Shown piece after piece: positions 43,253-54,048 of a DNA stretch of 64,000 bases. The stretch is from Arabidopsis thaliana (taxonomy: Eukaryota > Streptophyta > Magnoliopsida > Brassicales > Brassicaceae), in contig NC_003076.8 of the NCBI RefSeq assembly GCF_000001735.4, positions 16,371,835 through 16,435,834 on the forward strand, read 5' to 3'. The first letter of the stretch is position 1. Every line of letters starts with the position of its first letter. The notes under the pieces were generated by a model, which was given only the letters and a program-made list of their open reading frames with translations, did no database searches and had not been told where the DNA came from. Position numbers and translations under genes: made by a program.

Positions 43253-45393
43253 ATCTCAACAAAATCTGTTTTTTGAAATGAGTTTTTGTATAACAGGTTC
43301 TTGTGTTTTGGTGGCAGGTGAAAATGGAAGATGAAACTGAGAATGGAGAAGCTTGCTAGTGTTTTATGTAGAGTTATGGGTTTCTTGGTGGCTAAGGAGA
43401 GGAATTGGTTTAGATGCTAAGCTTTGTGAAGACTACAAAAGAAAGGTATTATATTCTTGAAGTGGGATTTGCTTTTTTTGGTCTATGAACTTTCTTTATT
43501 CTTAATTCTTCAATCAATTGCGTCTTTTAAGTTTCTGTTTTCTATTTTCTACAACTGCTTTACAGATCGTTCTTGGTATGTGTTTTCTGCTTTCGTTTTT
43601 TTGCTTTTGTTAAAGAAGTGCTCAAAAGTAGATGACTGTGTAAAAAGATGATATTACCAGTTGTTGTTTCGTTGTAAGGGTCTACTTTGATAGTTTTCTT
43701 CATAGGTTTGGATTTAGCTTTTTCTTGGTCAGTCTCGAGGAAACTGTTGGACAGATGAAAGTCGGTGTTTAATATTCTTATGATGTAAACAAACTGTTCG
43801 GGACTAACCGGGACTGATTTCGGTAATTTGGTATTGAAGTTTGTGTATAGGTCTTGGGTCTAATTATGTTGTAATGCATAGCTAAAGAGAGGGAATACAA
43901 ATAAAAGATAATCATCACTTCACTTTCTTCTTATTTATAAGTTTGTGTGTTTGTATCTATGTTTCAACTCTCTAGCCCTTTCCAAATTTTAATTCTTTTT
44001 CCTCGTTTCAAATGTGATGTGTTCAGGTTCTGTAGTAGTAGTAGTAGTTTCTTGACTTTAAACGCTCTGCATCAGTGTGAATCTTGACCAACTTCTCGGT
44101 TTCCATGGTCGGGGTCATATAACGAGAACTTGTTGTCTCGGTTTTTCTCCGCAAGATTCAAGGTTACTTCAACTTCATTGATCTTTAGTTTTGAGTTTTG
44201 ACAACAGCAGTGTTGACTACAACAAGAATTGGTCAAGATTATTTGTTTCTGGGCTTATTTTCGTACTGGGCCTAAATTTCAAATATGGCCCATTATCCTT
44301 TGCTCTTCTTCTTTAACACGAATCGTCTCTACTCCTAACTTAAGGATCCACAACGTTCTTCCTCTTTTTCTTTATCAAAGGAAAGCAATCTTCACAAAAA
44401 CAAATATCAGTTTCGGTGACCAAGCTAATTTTCACACCAATGAAAGATTTTACTTTTCGGCAAGCACATACCTAAACATCATTTTTTTATGTGACAACTA
44501 AAATATTTTTTCTTTATCTATTCAATTTTTTTTCATCAATAACATGGATTTGATCCCATACGTTAACATCATATTAGCTATTTCACTAACACAAATCACC
44601 AGCCTACAAGTAGTTTTGCATGTATAGTTATCAACTTATCAATCAATGATTTTTCTAGAATATTACTGTTGGTTCTGTTGAATAATTTTAAAATGTATGA
44701 TTATTACTAATTTACCTACTCCACAAGAAACATGTAACGACTGCTCTATGGTCAATTTTGCTCACTAGTCTATCATAAATTACATATACTATTGTCTCAG
44801 TCAAAAGTGACTTGCGTGATTCTAATTGAAAAGTATTGTGTATTGAAGTTTTGACTAGCCAACTTAGAAAGTTTATGCATATAACAAATTTAAATTTTAA
44901 ATTAAAATCCATTTAAATTTAATAGAGAATTATGAATTTTCTATTAAAATTTTGAAATGTCAAGAATTTAAGAAAATGACATTCTATTGTAAATAAGAGC
45001 CAATTCTAAAATTTATTTAACTTTTTTTGCAAAAAAAATATATATAGATTGAAAAAAGAGTAATCATTGATTATCTATAAAAAAAAAGAAGTAGTCCAAT
45101 TTAATTGGAAGTCAATATGGTTTAGTCCTTTTGCTCTGTTCAAAAAAATCAATTTATGTTATTTTGTTTTGAAAAACCGGATATTTTTATCTTTTGGTCT
45201 CAATTCTGAAATTTGGAATATATCAGAAATCGCTAAATGAAAACAATTTTTCATGGAGGTTGAATACTCTAAGTGGGTTTTATATATAACAGTTTTCAAA
45301 TTTATTGTCATATTTACATCTACGGATCTACCTAATATGATAAGAGCATGTTTTAGATGGTCAAGTTCAATATTGTTACATGCCAAATATTTA

Positions 45394-45790
45394 GGAGGGT
45401 GTATTCAATCAAACATTTTCAAGTGATTTGTGTTAAAATAACAGATCTTATGTTATTCAATCATGAATTTTTAAAAGTCTCATAAAATCTAATGTTATTG
45501 AACTAGTGATTCTAAAATCTACTTAAAAGTCCCCTGTTATTGAAAACATTTTAAAGATTGGATTTGTAGTGACTTTAAGAGACTTAAGTGAATTTTAGTG
45601 GATTTCCTTAGTTAAAAATACAGAATTTTAAATCCCATGGTTTTAGGTAGAATTTGAGAGGATTTTACAATAAATCATAACAACTTTCTTAAATTCACCC
45701 AAATTCTTTAAAATCATATAAAACTCAAAATAATTCAAATCACTCAAAATATAATTGCAGTTAATCCTAACTAACCCAACAAGGATTTTA
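45394..45790. mobile_element. Possible truncated MITE
   Basis: Begins with GAGGGTGTATTCAATCAAAC, the style of terminal inverted repeat common in plant Tourist/Harbinger-like MITEs. The next 350 bp are rich in AAATTC/GAATTT, AAAATC and related words, as in self-complementary MITEs. I could not find the matching right end, so it is truncated or misidentified. Confidence 0.35.
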
Positions 45791-47028
45791 CAGAATTTTT
45801 TCGAGTTCGCTGAATTAATAATTTCAAAAACAAAATCAGACATTGTTGAATCATTTAGTTTCTTCACTAGATTCAGTGAAATTCAGACAAATAAAAACCT
45901 GATCTCAAAACTCATAAACAAAAACCTAGACCTACGAGTGAACAAACGAAGCAAAGCAGGAATTGTTTTGAGGGATAAAATCGACGTTACTTATGTCTGG
46001 TTTTGTATGGGTTAAAACGCTTTTAAGACAATCTTTCATGATTAAATAGTCTAATATCTGCAAAGTCAAACTAGACGGCATTTTCCGAAAAGTAAAATTG
46101 AAGGGACGCAAATAATATTTATACTTATTTAGGTATTTTATTTTATATCCGAAAAAGTAAAATTGAAGAAATAAAAATTGAATTTTGGAAAATAAAAATT
46201 GAATTTTTGAAAATAAAAATAAATAATAAATTAATTGAAATATGAGTGAAACTCAAATTATATGAAGTCTATGCAAATGAAAGTTAACTTGAATTATTCT
46301 TCATTTAAATGATCAATTATCCTTCATTTAAACTCAAATATTAAAACTGGACTTTTAAATAGTATCTAACAATTCACAAAAAATATCTAGGAGATGTGAG
46401 GATAAAAAGTTTGGCACATTCTTAAATAATTTAATATAAATATGCAAACTCAAATTTAAAACTCAACCCAAAAACTTTTTTTACCACTATCAAAATTTTG
46501 TAGAAATATTTAAGAAATTTGTATTTGATAATCAGCCAAACTAAAAAGATAATTGTTGTGTGATTACATGAACATGGTACATCAATAGAGGAGCAAAACC
46601 AAACACAAACAATCTAAACAAGATGGACTCCTCAACACGAAACATTACCACCAAATACATACAACTTCGTCAAGGACCTTAAATTTAAGACTACTCTATG
46701 CCGAAACATAGATAGTAGAAAACAGAGCAAGGAACATAATGGCGAGAGGTTAGATAGAGTAAAGTTTAGGTAAAATGAATTTTATATAGCTCCTTTACGT
46801 CTTTGTCAATTTCATACTTTTATCAACAAGACATATTTCCGACTTCGATTCAAAGTCGTACATTGGAAAATTATGCTTTAGAAAAAACAAACTTGACGAC
46901 CAAAAATATTTTTTAAAACTTAAAAATAAAAAAAAACTGTTAATAAAAAAAGTTTCAAAAATAGCTTGAGCAATGCATGAAAGAGAGCTGGGAGTGATAG
47001 TAGAAGCAAAAAAAAACCTTTCAGGAGA

Positions 47029-47037
47029 TATATATAA
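47029..47037 (+). promoter_or_regulatory. TATA box of GLIP1
   Basis: TATATATAA about 50 bp before the start codon, predicting a short 5' UTR starting near 47060. Confidence 0.55.
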
Positions 47038-47085
47038 CCCAAAGGCCAAAGCTCTATATTAGAACACAAACATTAAACATTAGGC

Positions 47086-48566
47086 ATGGAAAACTCTCAA
47101 TTAGTTTCGATCACTTTCTTAGCTTACACTATAATCATATCAATCGGCTCCATCAACTGCATAGACAACAATAATCTTGTAACAAACCAATCCGCTCTGT
47201 TCGTGTTTGGAGATTCTGTGTTCGATGCTGGAAATAACAACTACATCGATACTCTCTCTAGTGTCCGGTCTAATTACTGGCCGTATGGTCAAACAACATT
47301 CAAATCCCCTACTGGAAGAGTCTCTGACGGACGTTTGATTCCTGATTTCATCGGTACCAAAATTACTTTTTCGTTTCCTTATTTTATTTTAAAACATTTT
47401 CTTTGTAACTGATCGATAACATGGCAGCGGAGTACGCATGGTTACCGTTGATCCCGCCAAATTTACAACCATTCAACGGTAACAGCCAATTTGCCTATGG
47501 GGTAAACTTTGCGTCAGGTGGCGCCGGAGCTTTAGTCGGAACCTTTTCTGGATTGGTATTCATTAGTAACTACTTTACATTGGTTTTATTTATTTGTTTT
47601 CTTTTGTTGAATCCATGGTAATTGTTTGTCTTGTCTATTTTTTTTTCTTTTTCAAAAAACATTTTCACCACTGCAAGGTGATAAATTTGAGAACACAATT
47701 AAACAACTTCAAAAAGGTTGAAGAAATGTTAAGGTCTAAGTTAGGAGATGCTGAGGGGAAGAGGGTTATCTCAAGAGCTGTTTATTTGTTTCATATTGGA
47801 CTCAACGACTATCAATATCCATTCACTACAAATTCTTCCTTATTTCAATCCATTTCCAACGAGAAATACGTAGATTATGTTGTCGGTAACATGACAGACG
47901 TTTTCAAGGTAAAAAATTTTCAAAAGGGTTTTTGTAGAGTTTCTATTGTGAACAACTTTTGGTCTGAAAAATGAGAGATGATGTTGTGTTCTTAGGAAGT
48001 GTATAATCTTGGAGGAAGGAAGTTTGGAATCTTGAACACGGGACCGTACGATTGTGCACCAGCCTCATTGGTTATAGACCAAACAAAAATAAGATCTTGT
48101 TTCCAGCCGGTCACTGAACTGATCAATATGCACAACGAGAAGCTTCTGAATGGTTTGAGACGGCTAAATCATGAACTATCCGGATTCAAATACGCCCTTC
48201 ACGACTATCACACTTCCCTATCGGAAAGGATGAACGATCCTTCAAAATATGGTAACAAAACTTGGTTAATAATTGCAATATATATAACAGAGTCTTTACT
48301 ATAAACTTTTTGATCGTTTTGAAGGGTTCAAGGAGGGGAAGAAAGCATGTTGCGGAAGCGGACCATTGAGAGGAATCAATACGTGTGGAGGCCGAATGGG
48401 ACTGTCGCAAAGTTACGAGTTATGTGAAAACGTTACAGACTATTTGTTCTTTGATCCTTTTCATTTGACGGAAAAGGCTAATCGACAGATCGCTGAGCTG
48501 ATTTGGAGCGGACCTACCAACATTACTGGACCCTATAATCTCAAAGCGCTGTTTGAACTTAATTAA
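47086..48566 (+). CDS. GLIP1: Secreted GDSL lipase
   Basis: Five exons (47086-47353, 47428-47555, 47678-47908, 47996-48251, 48325-48566) encode 374 aa, the known GLIP1 length. Signal peptide at residues about 1-24 (F-L-A-Y-T-I-I-I-S-I). GDSL/SGNH blocks: F-G-D-S-V-F-D-A-G-N-N-N (nucleophile Ser), G-V-N-F-A-S-G-G-A-G (oxyanion Gly), G-L-N-D-Y (Asn), and F-F-D-P-F-H-L-T (catalytic Asp and His). N-glycosylation sites occur (N-M-T, N-V-T, N-I-T). GLIP1 is an apoplastic lipase tied to ethylene signalling and resistance to necrotrophic fungi. The last intron acceptor is AAG with no obvious pyrimidine tract, unlike the others. Corresponds to AT5G40990. Confidence 0.95.
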
Positions 48567-49075
48567 AGCTCACTATCTCGTCGTGTCATCTTGTTTGGTT
48601 TTCATTCAAAATTTTTTGTGTATTTGAATTGTCACCAGAATCTTTCAGTTTTCTTAGACTCTTGGTCTCCAAGGCTTTACGCGAGCGATATATATCACTC
48701 GTTTCGATTTTGAGTTTTTGACCGTTTGAACTTTGAAGAGTGTTTCTTCAAATTAAACCAAACCAATTTTACAAAACCAAAATTCATAACTGATTCTTTT
48801 GGTTCACACTAAACCGAGTTTATCAAAACTACTTTAAAATATGGTTTGGTTTAACCAAATTATACGTCTTAATCAATGATTAGGAGACTTTATTAAAGTC
48901 TATAACCGCAATTCGTCATCAACTACCATTTCCTTCTCCAATGGAGTTCTTCTCTGAGAGTGAGAGGAATCACTGAAAAAATAATACTGACCATTTCCCA
49001 AAAAGTTATGTACTTATTCTGACGAAATCTGCAGGAAATTCTCAATTTTTTTAAAAGAAGTAGCTTTTTGGAGTT
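48567..49075. other. GLIP1-YSL4 spacer
   Basis: 3' flank of GLIP1 and promoter of YSL4. 48740-48850 is rich in AAACCAAA/TTTGGTTT words on both strands. Nothing else. Confidence 0.5.
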
Positions 49076-51863
49076 ATGGAGACGGAGATTCCTAGGTCAA
49101 CGGAGATATCAGAGACATTGTTGTTACCAGAAACGAATCTAGATCACGGTGAATATGTACCCGAGTGGAAGGAACAGATCACGATTCGAGGCTTGATCTC
49201 TAGCGCCTTGTTAGGGATTTTGTTCTGTATCATTACCCATAAGCTCAATCTAACAATCGGAATCATTCCTTCGCTTAATGTAGCTGCTGGTCTTCTCGGC
49301 TTCTTCTTCATCAAGTCGTGGACTGGGTTCTTGTCTAAATTAGGGTTTTTATCTAAACCCTTTACTAAGCAAGAGAACACTGTTATTCAGACTTGCGTTG
49401 TCTCCTGCTACGGCCTTGCTTATAGCGGTAAAAATCGTTACTTGCTTAGATATGGGTTAATAGTAATCTTCTTGATTTGGTTACGTTTAGTTTCAATTCC
49501 TATGTGTTGATGATGAACAATGGGAGATATGGATGATACTAACTTTGGATCCACTTGATGACTTTGCTGAAGGGAACTGTAGCTATTCCAGATTTATGAT
49601 GATCAAGTTTGATTTTTTTGTGTGCCTAATCTGATATAGTTTCTTGTTTTTTTAGGAGGATTTGGTTCGTATTTGATAGCTATGGATGAAAGGACATATA
49701 AGCTCATTGGTTCTGATTATCCTGGAAACAATCCTGAAGATGTTATAAATCCTGGATTGTGGTGGATGACTGGCTTTTTATTTGTAGTTAGCTTCCTCGG
49801 TCTCTTCTGTCTCGTTCCACTTCGCAAGGTAGCGTCTCATTACTGCGATATTAGTATTAATCAAAACAAAATATCTAAGAGAACACTATTGTTTGATCTG
49901 TTGATCCTTATTCAATAGTGTATCTTAGGTGATGATTTTGGATTACAAGCTTACGTATCCCAGTGGAACCGCTACAGCAATGTTGATTAACAGTTTCCAC
50001 AACAATACTGGAGCTGAGCTTGCAGGGTAATTGTCAGAGATTCATCTTCAATATTCAACTCCCTGCAAAACATTGCTTGAGTTTCATTAAAAATTTATCT
50101 CCAATATTATTCACATCAGAAAACAAGTCAAATGTCTTGGGAAATACCTGAGCCTTAGCTTAGTTTGGAGTTGCTTCAAGTGGTTCTTTAGTGGTATTGG
50201 AGGTGCATGTGGGTTTGATCACTTTCCCACACTTGGTTTGACTCTATTCAAGAACACGTAAGTTAACCAATTTCGTACAGTTTAACAATAAGTAAATGAG
50301 AATGGTTTAGCATGTGGATATAATTGGTAACGAGTCATGATTTTTTCTGCTGTGCAGGTTTTACTTTGATTTCAGTCCTACTTTTATTGGATGTGGCATG
50401 ATATGTCCCCATTTGGTGAACTGTTCGGTTCTTCTTGGTGCTATCATCTCTTGGGGTTTTCTCTGGCCATTTATATCACAGCATGCTGGGGACTGGTATC
50501 CAGCTGACCTTAAAGCCAACGATTTCAAAGGTCTCTATGGATATAAGGTACACAATAAACCGATTAAGTAGGAAGAATTTAATGTTAGTAGATGAATTTC
50601 ATAGGTACTCTCATTGTGGTGGTTACTGATTCTCTTTCATATAATTACTGTACTTATAGGTATTTATCGCCATTTCTATCATCCTTGGTGACGGTCTCTA
50701 CAACCTCATTAAGATCATTGTTGTCACTGTGAAGGAAATCTGCAACAAAAGCTCCAGACAACACAACCTACCTGTCTTTACCGACATTTTAGGTGCGAAT
50801 ATATATGATCCTGATTCACAATCGCGTTTGTTAGTAATAGTCATAGTTATTAATAAAGGTGTCTCTCATGACCATACTGACAACGTCTGTCTCAAATATT
50901 TTCTTAAGAGTTTCTTTCTCCATTCTTAATTCAGATAAAAGTAAGACCTCAGTATTAATGCGGGAGAAGAAGAAAAGAGATATCATATTTCTCAAGGACC
51001 GTATACCCCTCGAGTTTGCGGTTTCTGGTTATGTGGGTCTTGCAGCTATTTCAACCGCTATAATCCCGTTGATATTCCCACCATTGAAATGGTACTTTGT
51101 CCTCTGTTCATACTTAGTTGCCCCGGGTCTTGCTTTTTGCAATTCTTATGGAGCCGGGCTCACAGATATGAGCATGCCTTCAACCTACGGAAAGACTGGT
51201 CTTTTCATCGTTGCTTCAATTGTAGGAAATAATGGTGGAGTCATTGCCGGTTTAGCAGCATGTGGCATTATGATGTCAATCGTCTCAACTGCAGCGGATC
51301 TCATGCAGGATTTTAAAACAGGTTACCTCACACTATCATCTGCAAAATCCATGTTTGTAACTCAGCTTTTGGGTACAGCAATGGGTTGCATAATCGCTCC
51401 TCTCACGTTCTGGCTGTTTTGGACTGCTTTTGATATTGGAGATCCTGATGGTCTATACAAAGCACCTTACGCGGTCATCTACCGCGAAATGGCTATTCTC
51501 GGGGTCGAAGGCTTTGCCAAACTGCCCAAACACTGTTTGGCACTTTGTTGTGGATTCTTCATCGCTGCTCTGATTGTAAATCTAATTAGAGACATGACAC
51601 CACCAAAGATCTCTAAGTTGATACCACTTCCAATGGCAATGGCTGGTCCATTCTACATAGGAGCTTACTTCGCCATCGACATGTTCGTAGGAACCGTGAT
51701 AATGCTCGTATGGGAACGGATGAATAAGAAAGACGCAGATGATTACTCGGGTGCAGTAGCTTCAGGTCTGATCTGCGGAGATGGAATTTGGACCATCCCA
51801 TCCGCAATTCTTTCTATATTAAGAATCAATCCACCCATTTGTATGTACTTTAGACCATCCTAG
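49076..51863 (+). CDS. YSL4: Yellow-stripe-like (OPT family) metal transporter
   Basis: Seven exons (49076-49427, 49656-49828, 49929-50026, 50120-50257, 50358-50547, 50660-50792, 50935-51863) give 670 aa. A hydrophilic N-terminus is followed by about 14 membrane segments. Family motifs include [23 protein letters not shown] and [16 protein letters not shown] proteins move iron-nicotianamine complexes; YSL4 and its paralogue YSL6 are reported at internal membranes (plastid/vacuole) to protect from iron excess, which sequence alone does not show. The last exon is one 309-codon block. A displaced piece of intron 5/exon 6 lies at 53705-53880. Corresponds to AT5G41000. Confidence 0.95.
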
Positions 51864-52215
51864 ACATTGTTATCATGTTAAAAATTTGTTGCATTATGGC
51901 AGATAATAGAGTTTTTATATCTCACTCTAGAACACAAAGTGCCAATAGCAACAAGTATGTGGCATAAAGTCAAACAGACAAGGTTGACCAACGAAACTTT
52001 ATTTGGGCTTATTCTGTAAGCCCATAGACTTTTGTTAAGAAGCCCATACGAATCTCTTTCCTCGTCTTTTCGACCGAAATTATTAAAACCTCTAATTCCT
52101 CCTCAAAAACCCTAAAATCCCAATTGAGAAAATTTAGACGCTCAAGGTTTTGTTTACATCTTGTCCGGTGGCTTGAAACAAATTCAACTTCTGCGTACTG
52201 TTTCTTTGTTGAATC
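51864..52215 (+). promoter_or_regulatory. NRPB12 promoter: site-II motifs and telo-box
   Basis: TGGGCTTA, AAGCCCATAG and AGAAGCCCATACG near 52002-52050 are site-II-like (TGGGCY) motifs, and AAACCCTAA at 52107-52115 is a telo-box. This pair is typical of plant housekeeping and translation-related genes. Confidence 0.6.
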
Positions 52216-53087
52216 ATGGATCCAGCGCCCGAACCCGTTACTTACGTCTGCGGAGGTAAGCTCGACTTGAAAACTTCATCGAACATCTAATTTTGCTTTG
52301 AAATCAAAGTTTTGTTAGTATCTGTAAAAGATTGTAGCTTTGTGAAAGTAAATGCTAAAGTTGCCTCTTTTGAGTAGCCATATGAATCCTAATCTATTAG
52401 GAAATTTCATAATCTGGCTTAGTTAGGAGGCATAAATCAATCTTGATCATCAATACTTTACTGTATTGTATTGATCTATTTGACTTGAGGTCTTTTTGAG
52501 GAGGAGCTTTGCTTCTGCTAAGTATCAAGCTTCTCCCAAGCAGCCTCAGACATATACACTTTTAAACCAAAATTCATAAGTAAAAAGGTTGTCTTCGTTT
52601 TATGGGTTTGCTTAATTTCTTATTTTCTGTATCATCAGATTGTGGTCAAGAGAACACTTTGAAGTCTGGGGATGTGATCCAATGCAGAGAGTGTGGGTAC
52701 CGTATTCTCTACAAGAAGCGTACCCGTAGAGGTGACTTATTCTTAATCCTCCTTTTGTTTTGTAATGTTTTTAGCTTTCTTTGATTCCTCTTTTTTTGGA
52801 TCTTGTTCCTAGTTTATAAAAGTGATGGCACCATTTTGAATGCGTCTCAACATATACATGATATCGGGATCCTTTTTTAAGTCTTGATCATAGTTTATGA
52901 TACTGATGGAACGATTTTCAGTGTGTCTTATATAACGCAAATGTTCTAAGGATCCGGTTTCCGAATTTATCTTGAGATTGTTAATCTGTTGGTTTTCTTG
53001 TACAAAATGTAGATGTTGTAAACTTGTTTCCGGCTAATTTATTTGATGGTTTATTCTCTTGCAGTTGTTCAATACGAAGCTCGCTGA
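52216..53087 (+). CDS. NRPB12: RNA polymerase subunit RPB12-like (shared by Pol I, II, III, and IV/V in plants)
   Basis: Three small exons (52216-52255, 52639-52731, 53065-53087) encode 51 aa. It is a zinc ribbon with C-G-D-C-G in the first half and C-R-E-C-G in the second (C-x2-C...C-x2-C), followed by the basic [11 protein letters not shown] and the conserved V-V-Q-Y-E-A-R end. RPB12 bridges the two large subunits. Exon 1 and the last exon are only 40 and 23 nt, so ORF finders miss most of this gene. Corresponds to AT5G41010. Confidence 0.96.
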
Positions 53088-53704
53088 GAACTACTACTCC
53101 TGAAGGTGGTTCATAGTCTGTTAAGATGGGTTGAGACTTTTTGGCACTGTTTGTGATATATATATCGACATGGTGATTGCTACATTGCCAGTTCGATTTG
53201 ATTTGGTCACAGTGTGACTGTGTAATGACTTTACCGTTTTGATAGATGTAATTCTTGGAATAACTAAGTTCACATTGCTATAATCCTTGATTGGCTATAA
53301 TCTCTCGTTGTTTTGCTACCTTTGTTCTTTAGTGTACTCTGCATTTAGTTGATCAGATTCTGGTGGTGGAAAAGGTAGTGACTACCATATATCAATCTTG
53401 TTTGCTACATATTAAGTGTTCGGAAGAAATCGAAGAGAGACATGAAGAGAACCCACCACAATGTTACTCTCAAAATACCTTTTTAGTACCAAGCAGATGG
53501 ATAAATTAGTGTGTTAATATCTGTCTAACGAAACCTTTGGTAAGTCCTATAGGCTATGGCTACAAATAGAAGAGTCAACACAAGAGAATAATCGCGGCAA
53601 ATATGCTCTCTATTAGCTTTCATCAAATACAAACTATGAGTTTTCAATCTCATGATACATTTATCTCGAATACCAAATGCTATGAAATAATCTATACGTT
53701 ACTA

Positions 53705-53880
53705 AATACTAGTACTCTCTTCGGGTGGTTACTTCACTATTTCATATCATTCATTACCGAATTTACAAGCCTTAATTGCCATTGCTATCGTCCTTGGTGA
53801 CTGTATCTAAAACCTGGCTAAACTCATTGTTGTCGCTGATAAACTCTTCCAACAAAAGCTCCAAACAAAACCAACTGTAG
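53705..53880 (+). pseudogene. Displaced YSL fragment: intron 5 and part of exon 6
   Basis: 53775-53870 reads I-A-I-A-I-V-L-G-D-C-I-stop-N-L against YSL4 [14 protein letters not shown], then L-I-V-V matching I-I-V-V and A-A-C-A-A-A-A-G-C-T-C-C-A in both. Similarity continues upstream into intron 5 (AGTACTCTCTTCGGGTGGTTAC against GGTACTCTCATTGTGGTGGTTAC), so it was a DNA-level copy, not a processed transcript. It has an in-frame stop and no flanking exons. Confidence 0.75.
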
Positions 53881-53920
53881 CATTTTTTTTTTTTTTTTGT
53901 CAAAACCAACTGTAGCATTT
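53866..53920 (-). mobile_element. Poly(A) micro-insertion with 20-bp direct repeats
   Basis: Perfect 20-bp copies of CAAAACCAACTGTAGCATTT (53866-53885, 53901-53920) are separated only by T13 and GT. The left copy is the end of the YSL fragment, so the insertion came after the YSL fragment arrived. Confidence 0.7.
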
Positions 53921-54048
53921 ATATAATAGTCTGGGTTATCAAAATCAAATACATTCTCAGAGTTTCTATCTGCTGACATAAGAAAGTACCAACACATATT
54001 ATCAAACAATAAAAAGTACCGAAAAACATGTAAGGTATGGTTCCAAAC

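Larger units (their letters stand above)
43253..47085. other. 3.8-kb intergenic region upstream of GLIP1
   Basis: No supportable gene. 43253 to about 44230 may be transcribed (moderate GC, TG- and CT-rich, leader-like for DUF3339 copy 3), but holds no ATG-led protein. 45390-45790 looks like part of a MITE (GGGTGTATTCAATC start). 46100-46220 has short AAAATTGAA repeats. The GLIP1 TATA box lies at 47029. Confidence 0.5.
53088..54048. other. NRPB12-Myb spacer with YSL fragment
   Basis: 3' flanks of two convergent genes. Contains a displaced YSL intron/exon fragment (53705-53880) and a poly(A) micro-insertion directly after it (53866-53920). No intact gene. Confidence 0.65.

Noticed and set aside
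44229-44501. 90-codon plus-strand ORF
   Set aside because: It starts at TTG, has no recognisable motif and lies in AT-rich sequence.
50859-50934. YSL4 last exon starting upstream at 50859
   Set aside because: This is intron 6; the AG at 50933-50934 and the join to 50792 restore the D-K-S-K reading.
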